Of a stretch of 64,000 nucleotides of DNA, positions 35,941-46,405 are shown in pieces. The stretch's first letter is position 1; the number at the start of each line of letters is the position of its first letter. The position numbers and the translations under genes are program-made. The notes beneath the pieces are model-generated. The model worked only from the letters and a program-made list of their open reading frames with translations. It was not told the DNA's origin and made no database searches. The DNA comes from Beta vulgaris subsp. vulgaris. Taxonomy: Eukaryota; Streptophyta; Magnoliopsida; Caryophyllales; Amaranthaceae. The DNA is taken from the NCBI RefSeq assembly GCF_026745355.1, contig NC_079206.1, positions 42,366,224-42,430,223 of the forward strand, read 5' to 3'.

Positions 35941-36328
35941 AGGTGTGTAACTACGGTACCGGTCAGATCGCCCTTCATAACCTTTTTTTCACAGAGTTAT
36001 TTTCCTCCCTCCTGCCGAAATTGTCTGGCTTCCTGTCCTTTCGATATTTGTCTTCCTTGCGATTTTTCTCTTTTTCTTTCCCGTCTCATGCCGGCCTTTT
36101 AGTAGCTGCCGCCTTGTCAAATTCTTCTCCTCAGATGAAGTCGTTTGCCTTCCCCAAGACTTCTGTCTGGTTTGTCAGCTTTTTTTGGCCCAGGTAACTT
36201 CTAAAGGCATTTCCTTCTTTCAAACCCGTCATTAGGGCTAAGACCGCTACTTCCCGCTGCAGGCTAGGGATGGTGACGGCTTTTGCGTTGAAGCGCCCTA
36301 CATAATCTCTTAAGCTCTCCGAATCCCC

Positions 36329-36664
36329 TTACTTGATCGACATCAGCTCGCCGATAGTTTTCTCCCTTCGTTTGTTACTGACGAAATACGTAACGAACAT
36401 GGAGGTGAGCTGGCGAAAGTCGAAGATAGTTGCTGGCGGTATGCTTTTGAACCAAGTTTGTGCAAGTCCCATCAGCGTGGAAGGAAACACTTTACACCAT
36501 ACCGAGTCGGTGTCAGTATACAACAACATATGACCTTCGTAGGCCGAGATGTGATCTTCCAGATCTGTCTTGCCGTCATATTTGTATGACGGTATTTTGA
36601 TCTCTTCCATGGGCTCATAGAGAATGGCAATGGAGAAAGGAGAGTTTCTCAGGGATACCGGCGC
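36329..36664 (-). pseudogene. Gag core of the Tat element (downstream of the CACTA insertion)
   Basis: It encodes MEEIKIPSYKYDGKTDLEDH, WCKVFPSTLMGLAQTWFKSI and VTYFVSNKRREKTIGELMSI, the retrotransposon gag domain. The 5' side is cut by the CACTA at 36665. Stop codons lie downstream at about 36327, and the stretch 36328-35941 contains broken gag coding (for example a VAGRFNAKAVTIPSLQREVA-like frame). Confidence 0.88.
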
Positions 36665-38320
36665 CACTAGTACAGAAAAGGCAATTTGCGTCGGATGTGA
36701 GGCGCCTATTTGCGTCGGACTATGGTGCGACGCCAAAGCCCTCGACGCAAATGACTCAAAAACGATCTGCGTCGTATGCGAAAACGACGCAGATTAGTTA
36801 ACTATTTGCGTCGCACGTTGTATACGGTGCGACGCAAATGACTACCCAGCCCAACAGCACCAAGCTCAAAGGGTAATGTGCGTCGCACATTGCCTAAGGT
36901 GCGACGCAGATGAGTGATTTGCGTCGCACCTTGGGCTACGTGCGACGCAACTTGCAAATTTTTTTTTAAAAAAATTTTTTTTTTTAATTAAAAAAACTTG
37001 AAATGGTACAACAAACAGAGATCCAACAACTCAAAAACTTGAAATGGTACAACAACAGAGATCCAGAAATACTGATAATGAATTTGTACGAATCATACAA
37101 CTAAAAAATCATTCAAATCATTCAAACGAACAGAAATAAAAAATTCATATCAAAAATCATACAACAAATAAAATCATATCAAAAGTATACAATATACTGA
37201 TGATGAATCTGTACGAATAGTGATGAATCTGTAATACAATATCTCAAAAATCATATCAAAAATAAAAAATTCAGATCTAACATACAACAAAAAAACGAAA
37301 TTAAAAAACTGAACCTAAAAAAAACCAGATCTAACAAACAGAAATTTCACTAAATATATTTAAAAAAAATTACAAATCGCGAAATGGAACGAACAAATTC
37401 GCCAAAAACCAGATCTCGTTCTTCTCAAATCTCGTTCTTCAATCTCATTCTTCAAATCTCTTTCTTCAAATCGCTAAAAATCAGATCTAACAGAAAGAAA
37501 TCTCGTTCTTCAAATTTAAAAAATAAACATAAATATGACAAAACAAAGAAATTCAGAATAAAATTTGAACTAAAAAATACCTGAGAAAATAACGAATCTG
37601 ATGTCGTTGGTGGTGTTTGCAGGCGGTGTTCGACGGAGATTTGGCTTTTGCAACAAAGAGAGAGAGACGGAGGTCGTGTTCGACGCGATGTTCGACGGAG
37701 ATTTGGATTTGGCTTTTGCAACGAAGAGAGAGAGACGGAGGTCGTGTTCGACGCGGTGTTCGACGGAGATTTGGATTTGGCTTTTGCAACGAAGAGAGAG
37801 AGAGAGACGGACGCGGTGTTCGACGCGGTGTTCGACGGAGATTTGGATTTGGCGTTCGTTCAGCACTCGAATTCGATGAAATGGATTTGGTGTTTGAGAA
37901 GAGATAGAGAGAGAGGGGCGCTGAGAATTGAGAGGGAGGGAGAGGGGCTGAGAATTGAGAGGCGTGTGAGGTGTGAGTGTGTGACTAAGTGAGGGTAGGG
38001 TGTCTGAAGTGGGCCTCTCCTTAATATGCGTCGCACATTAGAGAGGTGCGTTGCAAAATGAAAATTTTGCAACGCACCTAAAAGACGTGTGACGCACATA
38101 GTTTGATTTTTTTTTTTAATATAGAGACTATTTGCGTCGCATGAGTGAGGGTATCCGACGCACATTTAGCTTTTGCAACGCATGTAAAGCACGTGCGACG
38201 CAAATGGGTCATGTTGTGCGTCGCACTCCTCCCACATGCGACGCAAATTCCACCTGTGCGTCGTTTCCGTGTCTGTGCGACGCAAATCAGGGGACGCAAA
38301 TCATCGTTTTTCTACTAGCG
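36665..38320. mobile_element. CACTA-type element nested in gag (1.66 kb, non-autonomous)
   Basis: The left end CACTAGTACAGAAAA and right end TTTTTCTACTAGCG are imperfect inverted repeats (CACTAGTA versus CGCTAGTA in the same sense), flanked by CGC on both sides (36662-36664 and 38321-38323). Both subterminal zones are packed with TGCGTCGCAC/GTGCGACGCA motifs (36680-36955 and 38020-38300). The interior holds an A/T-rich block and a GA-rich minisatellite, with no transposase. The short length and lack of coding indicate a deletion derivative. Confidence 0.9.
37622..37862. repeat. GA-rich minisatellite inside the small CACTA
   Basis: Four tandem copies of a 63-71 base unit containing TTCGACGGAGATTTGG, CTTTTGCAACGAAGAG and a (GA)n run start at about 37628, 37691, 37758 and 37829. 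The unit is open in several frames on both strands (for example CSTRCSTEIWIW), which produces spurious ORFs. It may be leader or promoter sequence of the parent element. Confidence 0.88.
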
Positions 38321-38323
38321 CGC

Positions 38324-38796
38324 TCTCCAACGATATTCACTCTCCCTCCTGGGATGGGAAGACGGTTGTATCTCCGTCTCTTGCGCCTCCTCTTCTTCCT
38401 CCTCCCCAACCTGCTAAGTTGGGGTCTTGGCTGGAGTCGGCCACCTGATCCTGGTCATTCCAGCCTTGTTCACCCTAAGGGCCCATCCCTAGTGAGCGCA
38501 TCTTTCTCAATGGGTTGTGGGCTTTGCTCAGAGGACGCTTGGTGGTTGGACCGGTCGGTGGTGTCTGGCTAGCCATGGCCTGAAAGACCTCCGCTGCACT
38601 CCTGAGTTGTTATGGAGTGTTGGAGCGTCTCGAAGAAATTTTGTTGAGGGGTCTCAGCAGCTTTCTTCCCCTTATCAGTTGGTGGTTTGGACAATCCTCC
38701 TGCCAGTATCGGGGTTGAGAACCCTGGTGGTGCTTTCCCTATAGGGATGGTGTTTTCGTCAGTTTTCGGTATCCCAAAATGGTGATTAGGATCCAT
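38324..38796 (-). pseudogene. Gag N-terminus of the Tat element
   Basis: The ATG at 38796 opens MDPNHHFGIPKTDENTIPIG, continues APPGFSTPILAGGLSKPPTD and reaches a stop near 38569. Broken coding goes on toward the CACTA at 38320. It sits about 70 bases inside the 5' LTR, at the expected start of gag. Confidence 0.6.
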
Positions 38797-38845
38797 GAGA
38801 GTGGTTTTGCTGGTAAAATTATGGCTTAGACTGAAAAGTATAGTT

Positions 38846-38867
38846 CACCCCTCCTTCTAGCGTCAAT
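38846..38867 (-). other. Putative primer binding region of the Tat element
   Basis: In element sense TTGACGCTAGAAGGAGGG starts one base inside the 5' LTR. The position is right for a PBS, but I cannot assign the tRNA with certainty. Confidence 0.45.
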
Positions 38868-39390
38868 TGTTATGTAATGGAATATATGGTAGGGTATGAA
38901 CCGTTATTTCCTTCGTATGTAAGCCGGTTTGATTTCCTGCAAAAGAGAACACGTAAGCTAACCTCGGGGGCTGATCCGAGGAACACCCCTCCGATGCCTA
39001 AGTCAGTTTTGGCTAAATCGGTAGCTCTCAAGTGGCGTATGATTGTGATTGTGAACGTACCTCATGACTCAGATCGACGGGGTATTTATAGGAGCCGGCA
39101 AGAATCATTGCTCAAGTAGGGCTCTGCTCCTATTGGTTGGCGTAGGTATATCCTTTTGGAATATACTTTTATCCTCTATTGATGTTTATCTTTAGGCCTG
39201 TAGGCGCATTTAGATAATATATGGATGAAGCCCAGGCCCATGTGAGAATGGCCCAAGGAGGAGCACCGTCTAGTTATCCTAACGAGACCGGTATGACGAA
39301 GTCAACGATTCTATGATAAGCGCATTGACCATGACGATTCTTATCGATCTATAAACGTGGACCGGTATGGAACTTAGTCAGCCCCCAACA
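38868..39390 (-). repeat. 5' LTR of the Tat element
   Basis: Plus-strand ends TGTTATGTAATGG and GCCCCCAACA. In element sense it starts TGTTGGGGGCTGAC. It matches 23113-23630 throughout. The right flank ATGTA (39391-39395) equals the left flank of the other LTR. Confidence 0.95.
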
Positions 39391-39395
39391 ATGTA

Positions 39396-40062
39396 CATTG
39401 CACATGTTTCCACAAACATATATCATATCAGTTCAAAAACTAAAAAGTGGTATGGCTTAGACCAAGGCAGTGAGGCACCAATCCCTTAGCTGAATAAATT
39501 TGTTTTCCCTCCACTATGCCTCCCTAAATCGTAAGCAAGTTGTAATCCAGATTTGGTACCTTATAGAAGCATCTTGTTTATTTTATGTAGTACTTGAAGA
39601 AGACATAATCGCTGTCATATATAAGAATCCAATCTCGTCCAGAGTACCGAGTACATGCATAGCATATTTCCTGATTGTCACAATCACGCCCAAAGTCTAC
39701 TCCTTGTGAATTATTCATTCATTTTTGTTTTCTTTTCTTTAATAACTCTAACCAATTCCGCGCCTTCTTTAACTTAATCAGTAATATATTATGCATGATT
39801 ATTACAGATATGAAATCAAACTTTTGTAAATATTTCATTTAAAAAAATATATTTCTACACGACCAAGCTGATGGTTTAACATGATGCAAGCTATCTCATT
39901 ACAAAAAACTATTATAATCACTATCATTCAGTTTATCTTGGTTGTCAAATAGAAATCATTAGAATTAGTCATATTTTCTTTTCTCCACAACTCTGTCTCT
40001 TCAACATGATGATACAAACTAATTAACCCAACAAATTTCTTGCCACAAAAAAATTTGTGTTA
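39396..40062. other. Upstream region of the receptor kinase gene
   Basis: AT-rich sequence without an open frame that I recognise. It should contain the kinase promoter, but I see no convincing TATA box at a suitable distance. The Tat element inserted at 39390 lies only ~670 bases upstream of the start codon, so part of the original promoter may have been displaced. Confidence 0.5.
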
Positions 40063-43000
40063 ATGTATCAGAACAAGAGCATACTACTTCCTATCAGCTT
40101 CTTCATCGCAGTCTCTTTTATCCTTTCTCTGATTTCATCCGTTAACGCCGATCAAAAGTACGACGAATGTGCTCCAGTAGAATCACCATGTGGTTTCCCA
40201 CGAACAATTGAATATCCCTTCTGGGATAGTAGACTACCAGAATATTGTGGTCATCCAGCCTTCAAGCTTGAATGTGAAGATAGTTCATCTCGTACGATCA
40301 CCATAAAAAATCAGAAATATCGTATTCTCAGCATCAACTACGACACAAAGGTGGTCACTATTGTGAAACTACAGTTCTTAAACGGCCCCTGTCCCTCGCA
40401 AAAACTCCTAGTCAATTCCACCTTAGATTCGAAACATTTCAACTTCACTTCGAATTCTCAAAATGCAAGCCTATACTATGATTGTCTTCGTGGGATGTTC
40501 GGTATCGAACCACCATACGGATTTCCTTGCTCCACGAGTGCTTATTTGGGGCGGCAGTCGACTTCGAACAATAACTCTCTAGTTATTGGGTATCTTGCAC
40601 TAAATGGAACATGGGAAAAGGATCTAAGGTTATACTGCAGTTTTGAAATCTACCTTCCTATTCTTAAGAGTGCAGGGGACGAGCTTGTTAATGGTGAATC
40701 TAATATTGATAAGGTGTTAAGGAAAGGTTTTGAGGTAAAATGGATGATTGATGATGATGATCTATGTGAGGAATGTATGAATGCAGGGGGAAGATGTGGA
40801 TACAATCAAACTTTGAATCAGACTACTTGTTTCTGCCAGGATGGTGCTAATAATGGAAGTTGCGGTGGATTATCTCACAAGGCTTTACCTGCTCCAACAA
40901 GTAAGTACCATATATAATTATTGATATTGTTTTTTTCAATTGTTAAGGACTTTTCATTGGGGACAAATAATGGTTGACTAGGTTAATTCGCAAGCGAATG
41001 GATAGATAACTAATTGTTAGATATCTATGCGTATGTGTATTAGATAGATTTGTAGATGTGTTAGATGTGAAGCCAATTGTTTTCTCTGTTTCACGTTTCG
41101 CTATACAATTACGATGTTTAGTCTTTCTCGATGACAAATGGTATGATGATCCTTTATTGTTGAGAGGATACATGCTAGGTGAATATTGTGTGTTGGTTTG
41201 AAAGAAGAGAGAAATTGAAGGTTTTGGTCGATTGGTTTGACACATGGGTAGATAAGCTTGGTAGCCAATTGCATTTTCTTTGAGTATGGAGGTGACAAAG
41301 GGTGGTAATCCGATGATCCTACCATGTGGATCATGGATAGAACGGGTATAGGTTCAAATCTTGTTGTTATCTTTTTTCAGTGTAGAATTATGTGGTTAAG
41401 GTCAATGATGAGAATACCAAAATGGAAAATCTAATTGAGCAGCAAATGTCAATAAATGTTTTTTAAATTTATTTACAAAAGGTGAATAATAAATAAATTG
41501 TCAGCGAGAAATTTTAGTGAAGTTAGTAGAAAACGGAAATGGTCAAAGAATTTGAAGTCTCTAATTGTGTTAATTTTAGATTATGGAAACTCCCCTCCTC
41601 CTTATTGGGTTATCCAGACCCATTTTCATATAATCTGAAATTTAACATGATATTTTTCGATACTGATTATATCTCATATCTCTAACATATGAGATATACA
41701 GCTGGTTCTGGTATGTCTTGCAATGTCAATGTATAGCTAGTTAGCAAAGCGACACACACACAGTTTTTTGCTATGAGTCTACATTGCATTATATTAGCAT
41801 GCAGAGCACAATAGGAGGGTGTGCAAGATGAAAATATAGTTTAGTGTTTGAAATCTATTCCCCAATTAGATTATGCATTAGGGTGTATAATGCTCATTAT
41901 GCACCCAAAAAGAATATACGATTTACATAAAAGAACATGAACTTTTTTCAACAACGTTTTTAGGTTGAAATAGAACACACGACTAAAAATCAAAGAACAT
42001 GTAAATCTATTTTTATAAAAGAATATAAGTTATAATAAAAACAACATATATTAAATAAACATTTACGCTTAAGGTAAAAGAACACTAGATTTTTAACATA
42101 TATAAATAAACATTTACGCTTACGGTAAAAGAACACTAGATTTTTTCGCATGCGATGCGTGCTTGAATTTTTTTCGAAACAGAAACTCGATTTTCTTCGG
42201 CATAAGAGTCAAAATTTGAATATTAGACATACGAAGTATAATTGTTTTTTCTTGCAAAATTTGATTGGTTTAGTATCAGTCACTTAAGTCTCTCACCATT
42301 CTTTTTGTTTTTTTTTTTTTACTTTTCAAATTTAATTTCTATGAAGAAAATAGAAATTTTATTGAATTTATTTATGATTTCTAATATTATAATTTTTTAG
42401 TTAATTTTTAAATTAAGTACAGTACTTCATAAATTGTAAAGAAAGTGGACACTTTGATTTCAAATCAATTTTTTCATAGGTTGTCGTTTGTAAGTGAATT
42501 TTTAAGTGTTTGTATAGTTTCCTCATTTTAGTGATTTGCATAACGTAAAATATGTAATTTTATGATTTAAGTTGACTTGTGAGTGATTGTTATAATTATA
42601 TTTTTGGTATTTTAGTTTGAAGCCCCCTTTGATTTGTATGTGAATTTGTCATTTAGAATGGGAAGGGGGTAAGATAGTCTCTTCATCCGGGGACACCATA
42701 GCTCCCCCCTTCCCTTATATAATAGAGATATGTTGTACGTTAATTCTTGAATGATATTTTACATAAACCTTTTTACCTTGATAATTAATAGCTATTTAAC
42801 AATAGAAAAAGATAGGTTCAAATATATGTAAAAGTTTCATTATATATAGGAAACACTATAAAAAAGTAAATATTTTTTTTCCTTGTCTAACTTCTAAATT
42901 CTGATTTCAATACAAATACACTATTTTTTTAATCATGACCCACCATTAATTGTGAATGGTTCTTGAGAATAGTAATTTGTAAGTGAATTTTTGTAATATT

Positions 43001-45580
43001 TTTGTATGTATTGACGTTCTAAGTTATTAGTTTAGTTTGTATGTTAATTTTAAGTTTTAATAAAGTTTTCTGATTATTTGAGTGATTTGCGTGATTTTTA
43101 TAACGTGATTTTTTCAATTGTATGAACGATTTGTAAAGTTTCTTCTTTTAAGTGATTTGTGAGTGAGTGTTGTAAATTAATTTTCGGTAGTTTTCTTTGA
43201 GTGCAGATTTTGATTTTGACATTCCTTTTGTAATTTAGAAAGGAAAGGGGAGCAAAATAGGCATTTCGAAAGAGGACACAATTGCTCCTCTTCTCTCATA
43301 TAATAGATATATACCTCTTAAAATTTAAATTTGAAAAAGGAATCTATAGTTGCAAAATTTAAGGAGACAAATAACAATAATTTTTTAAAAAAATTATACT
43401 CTAAAATTGATATAACGACAAAATTTAAAAGAGGGTGTATCATGCTCTTTGTCCCCAAGCAGTTTAGTTTTTGTATGGCTTGTCTGGCTCCAAGAATTTA
43501 TTAAGAAAATATTGTGGATTTTTGGGTAAAATGAAATTTTGGTTGCCTGAATAAGATGTGACAAATTAGTCTAGAAAATGCACACTCAGTAGCCTTCCAT
43601 CATGCCTATGTTCACTATGGTTGATGTATTTGCTCTAAATACAGGTGAGCCAGGGTCTAAGAAGGATGCAGTTGCCTTAGGTGCAGGAATTGCGGTATGC
43701 TTGCTTCTGAGTACCACTTTGTGCTTGTTTTTATATCGGCGTCATCGTAAGAGGGATTCTTCTGAACAATTCCTTTCTCACAATAAGTCATATAGCCCAT
43801 CTTCCTCAAAATCAGATATTCATATTTTAACGGGAAGTACATATTTTGGAGTCCATGTATTCACTTATAGAGAGCTTGAAGTAGCCACAGAGTATTTTAA
43901 CCCCGCAAAGGAACTTGGAGAGGGAGGATTCGGCACTGTTTATTATGGTATGTTTCGGTTACACATGCTTAAATACCACAATATATTTGTTGCACTGAAA
44001 TTTAAGTTCTATTCACTTCGACTTAACAATGTAATAGTGTAGAGAAGGATCTGTAATTTGTAAATACTCCAATCAACACAAATCAATTAAAATGAGTGAA
44101 AAGAAGTTTAACAGTCAAATTCAGTAATTGCGTAAGAGAAAAATACTAAAGAATTAGTAGACTTGAATCACTTGATGGGTAAATCAGTTTCACACACTAA
44201 GGCTCCGTTTGGTAGGGCGTAAAATATTTTCAGTGAAAAATGATTTTCATGGAAAACAATTTACAATGAAAAACACAATTCCAAAATTAGTTTTCCGTTG
44301 TTTGGTTCGATGTAAAAAAAATGATGAAATGAAAGGAAAATGAAAGGGAAAGTAAGGAGTTAGTGAGAGGAGTGTACAAGAGAGAGAAGGAAAATAGTTT
44401 TCCCTTCATTTTGAAAGGAAAATGGTTTTCCATCCTTGGGAGAGTAATTTTACCCCAAGGGAAAATGGTTTTACACTCTTTTGCCAACCAAACAATGTAA
44501 AACTGAAAATAGAGGAAAACAGTTTTCCGGGAAAACGTTTTACGCCCTACCAAACGGAGCCTAAAAATAATTTAAATGAATATCACCTACAGAAAACAGG
44601 ACCTTCTATTGCTTCCAAGTTCCATATTTACTAAGTTCATTCTAATTCTAATAGGCAAACTTCAAGATGGACGTGAGGTGGCAATCAAACGCCTATACGA
44701 AAACAACAACAGACGAGCAGAGCAATTCCTGAATGAGCTTGAGATTCTAGCAAATTTACGCCACAGAAACTTAGTGAACCTTTATGGTTGCACTTCCCGT
44801 CAGAGTAGGGAGCTTCTTCTTGTGTACGAGTATGTTAGAAATGGCACCGTAGCAGACCATCTGCATGGTAAACAAAGTAGACTCGGCTTATTACCATGGT
44901 CAACAAGGCTAAGTATCGCCACTGAAACTGCAAGCGCACTGGTTTACCTCCATGATTCTGACATTATCCATCGTGATGTCAAGACTCAAAATATCCTTCT
45001 TGATAATGATTTCTCTGTCAAGGTAGCCGATTTTGGGCTTTCCCGTCTTTTCCCCTTGGACGTTACTCACGTTTCAACAGCTCCTCAGGGCACCCCAGGC
45101 TATGTAGACCCTGAATATTATCAGTGTTACCAGCTAACAGAGAAAAGTGATGTTTATAGTTTCGGGGTCTTGTTGGCTGAGCTTATATCTTCTTTGCCTG
45201 CTGTCGATATCACAAGACGGCGAAATGAGATTAATTTGTCTACTATGGCAATAAATAAGATCCAAAATCATGCTTTGCATGAATTAGTTGATAGTTCTCT
45301 TGGGTATGAGTCTGATTTTAACGTAAAGAAGGAAGTAACTGCAGTAGCTGAGCTGTGTTTTGAGTGCTTGCAGAGTACAAAAGACATGAGGCCGTCGATG
45401 AATGATGTGTTGAAAAGATTATTGATTATACAAGATCAACAACGAAGTGAGGTTGACAGTGCAGAAGTAGTAGATATTCCAGCTGACGATGTTCTTATGT
45501 TAAAGGGAGATTTCTCACCTAGTTCACCACTCAGGGAGGAAAACTTAGCTACACGGTATAAGCCTAATGCTAGTGTTTGA
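40063..45580 (+). CDS. LRK10L1.2-like (WAK-like) receptor serine/threonine kinase, three exons
   Basis: Exons 40063-40900, 43645-43947 and 44655-45580 join in frame through GT-AG introns to a 688-residue protein. The ATG at 40063 is used; the frame extends upstream only to a GTG. Residues 1-31 are a signal peptide (MYQNKSILLPISFFIAVSFI). A GUB_WAK cysteine-rich domain follows (YDECAPVESPCGFPRTIEYP), then a WAK-associated C-terminal region ending CGYNQTLNQTTCFCQDGANN. A transmembrane helix lies at about 288-310. The kinase has glycine loop GEGGFGTV (371-378), Lys392 in VAIK, HRD at 486-488 and DFG at 506-508. It is a plasma-membrane receptor with an extracellular, probably cell-wall or ligand-binding, part; the ligand is unknown. 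Catalytic residues are all present. This is the only intact host gene I see in the window. Confidence 0.93.
40901..43644 (+). other. Intron 1 of the receptor kinase gene (2.7 kb)
   Basis: Starts GTAAGT and ends ACAG. It holds an imperfect hairpin GGGTGTATAATG/ATTATGCACCC (41881-41906), a ~50-base direct duplication around CATTTACGCTTA (about 42060 and 42111), and two diverged ~300-base repeats (about 42475-42730 and 42960-43314), both ending near a TATAATAGA motif. These look like remnants of small mobile elements. No coding sequence is recognised. Confidence 0.75.
42475..43314. repeat. Two diverged ~300 bp repeats in intron 1
   Basis: Both copies share, in order, TTTGTAAGTGAATTTTT, AGTGATTTGC, TTGTGAGTGA, AATTTAGAA with a following G-rich AGGGG tract, and an end close to CTC(T/A)TATAATAGA. 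They are related but much diverged, and I cannot assign a transposon family. Confidence 0.55.
44201..44561. mobile_element. PIF/Harbinger (Tourist-like) MITE in intron 2
   Basis: The left end GGCTCCGTTTGGTAGGGCG and right end CGCCCTACCAAACGGAGCC are perfect inverted repeats extending over 24 bases, flanked by TAA on both sides (44198-44200 and 44562-44564). The 361-base element is palindrome-rich (AATGGTTTTCC/GGAAAACCATT type) and non-coding. It lies about 90 bases ahead of exon 3 of the kinase gene. Confidence 0.92.
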
Positions 45581-45929
45581 TTCTTACTTTCTTTTATACT
45601 ATTACTAATAATTTGTATGAGTATCAATCAGAAGATGTGATTATATACATTAGGTAATCGTAAGTTTTGTTATTTGCCACATTATATAAATATTAGAGGT
45701 TTTTTATATGTATATTAATTGGAAGACTTTTTGGTTGAAATAATCGATATATTAGTTAACCCCCTGCTCAAGGATCTATAAGCTTGTTCCATCTATATTG
45801 ATTATGTCAACTTTAGCCTGCTCAAGGATCTGAAATGGTCATTTTATTTTCCAAATCACGCCTACGCATGGAGCACCACCAGCGACACGATCAACTTCGA
45901 TAGATGCGGCGTTGGAGGTAGAAGATGTT
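45581..45929. other. 3' flank of the kinase gene
   Basis: AT-rich. It contains a short direct repeat, CTGCTCAAGGATCT, at about 45766 and 45819. It has no gene. It probably includes the kinase 3' untranslated region; I could not single out a polyadenylation signal. Confidence 0.5.
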
Positions 45930-46405
45930 GTCGTAGAAGGGTAAAATTTTGATGTCAATCCACATCTGTCTCACCCTCGCATAAGTGTAGGAACCCATAT
46001 GATGGTAGTGGTTCCTCTATCTTGCACTCTGTACATGTTTCTCACGCTTAGCCTATAGAATAACATGGTTAGTTTGAAAACACATCTAATTGTAGTAAAA
46101 GTAAATATGCAAATTCTAATATAGCTTAAAGCACAATACTTACCCCCATCTCCGGCGAAGTATTTTGGGCAACAAATGCCTCCCAATCTTCTCGTTTTAT
46201 ATGTCCAAATCTCAAAAGGCAAGCTATCCGGTTTTCGTGAATCTTCATCTCCACCGTCCTTTTCTATTTTCCTCCTCTTTTCATTCCTCTTTCTCCTTGT
46301 GATCCATCCACTAACAAGTTTGCTTTTGAAAGCTCTAAATCTTTCAGCCACCGCGGATAGGAACAACGCCTTTCTAGCTTGATTAGGAGTAATATGGAAC
46401 AAATT

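Larger units (their letters stand above)
23113..39390 (-). mobile_element. Complete Tat-lineage Ty3/gypsy element with antisense ORF and two nested CACTAs
   Basis: The LTRs (23113-23630 and 38868-39390) are flanked by perfect 5-bp duplications ATGTA (23108-23112 and 39391-39395). On the minus strand the order is gag, protease, RT, RNase H, a second RNase H, integrase, then a tandem repeat and a long ORF on the opposite strand before the 3' LTR. A second RNase H plus an antisense ORF near the 3' LTR is characteristic of the Tat lineage (Grande/Retand/Ogre relatives; family knowledge). Without the two CACTA insertions it would be about 10.75 kb. Frameshifts, stops and a mutated RT active site make it non-autonomous. 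Confidence 0.95.

Noticed and set aside
37601..37992. Overlapping Arg/Cys-rich ORFs on both strands
   Set aside because: They result from a four-copy GA-rich minisatellite inside a CACTA element.
40057..40062. Kinase start two codons upstream of 40063
   Set aside because: The upstream codon is GTG; the first ATG in frame, at 40063, gives a normal signal peptide.
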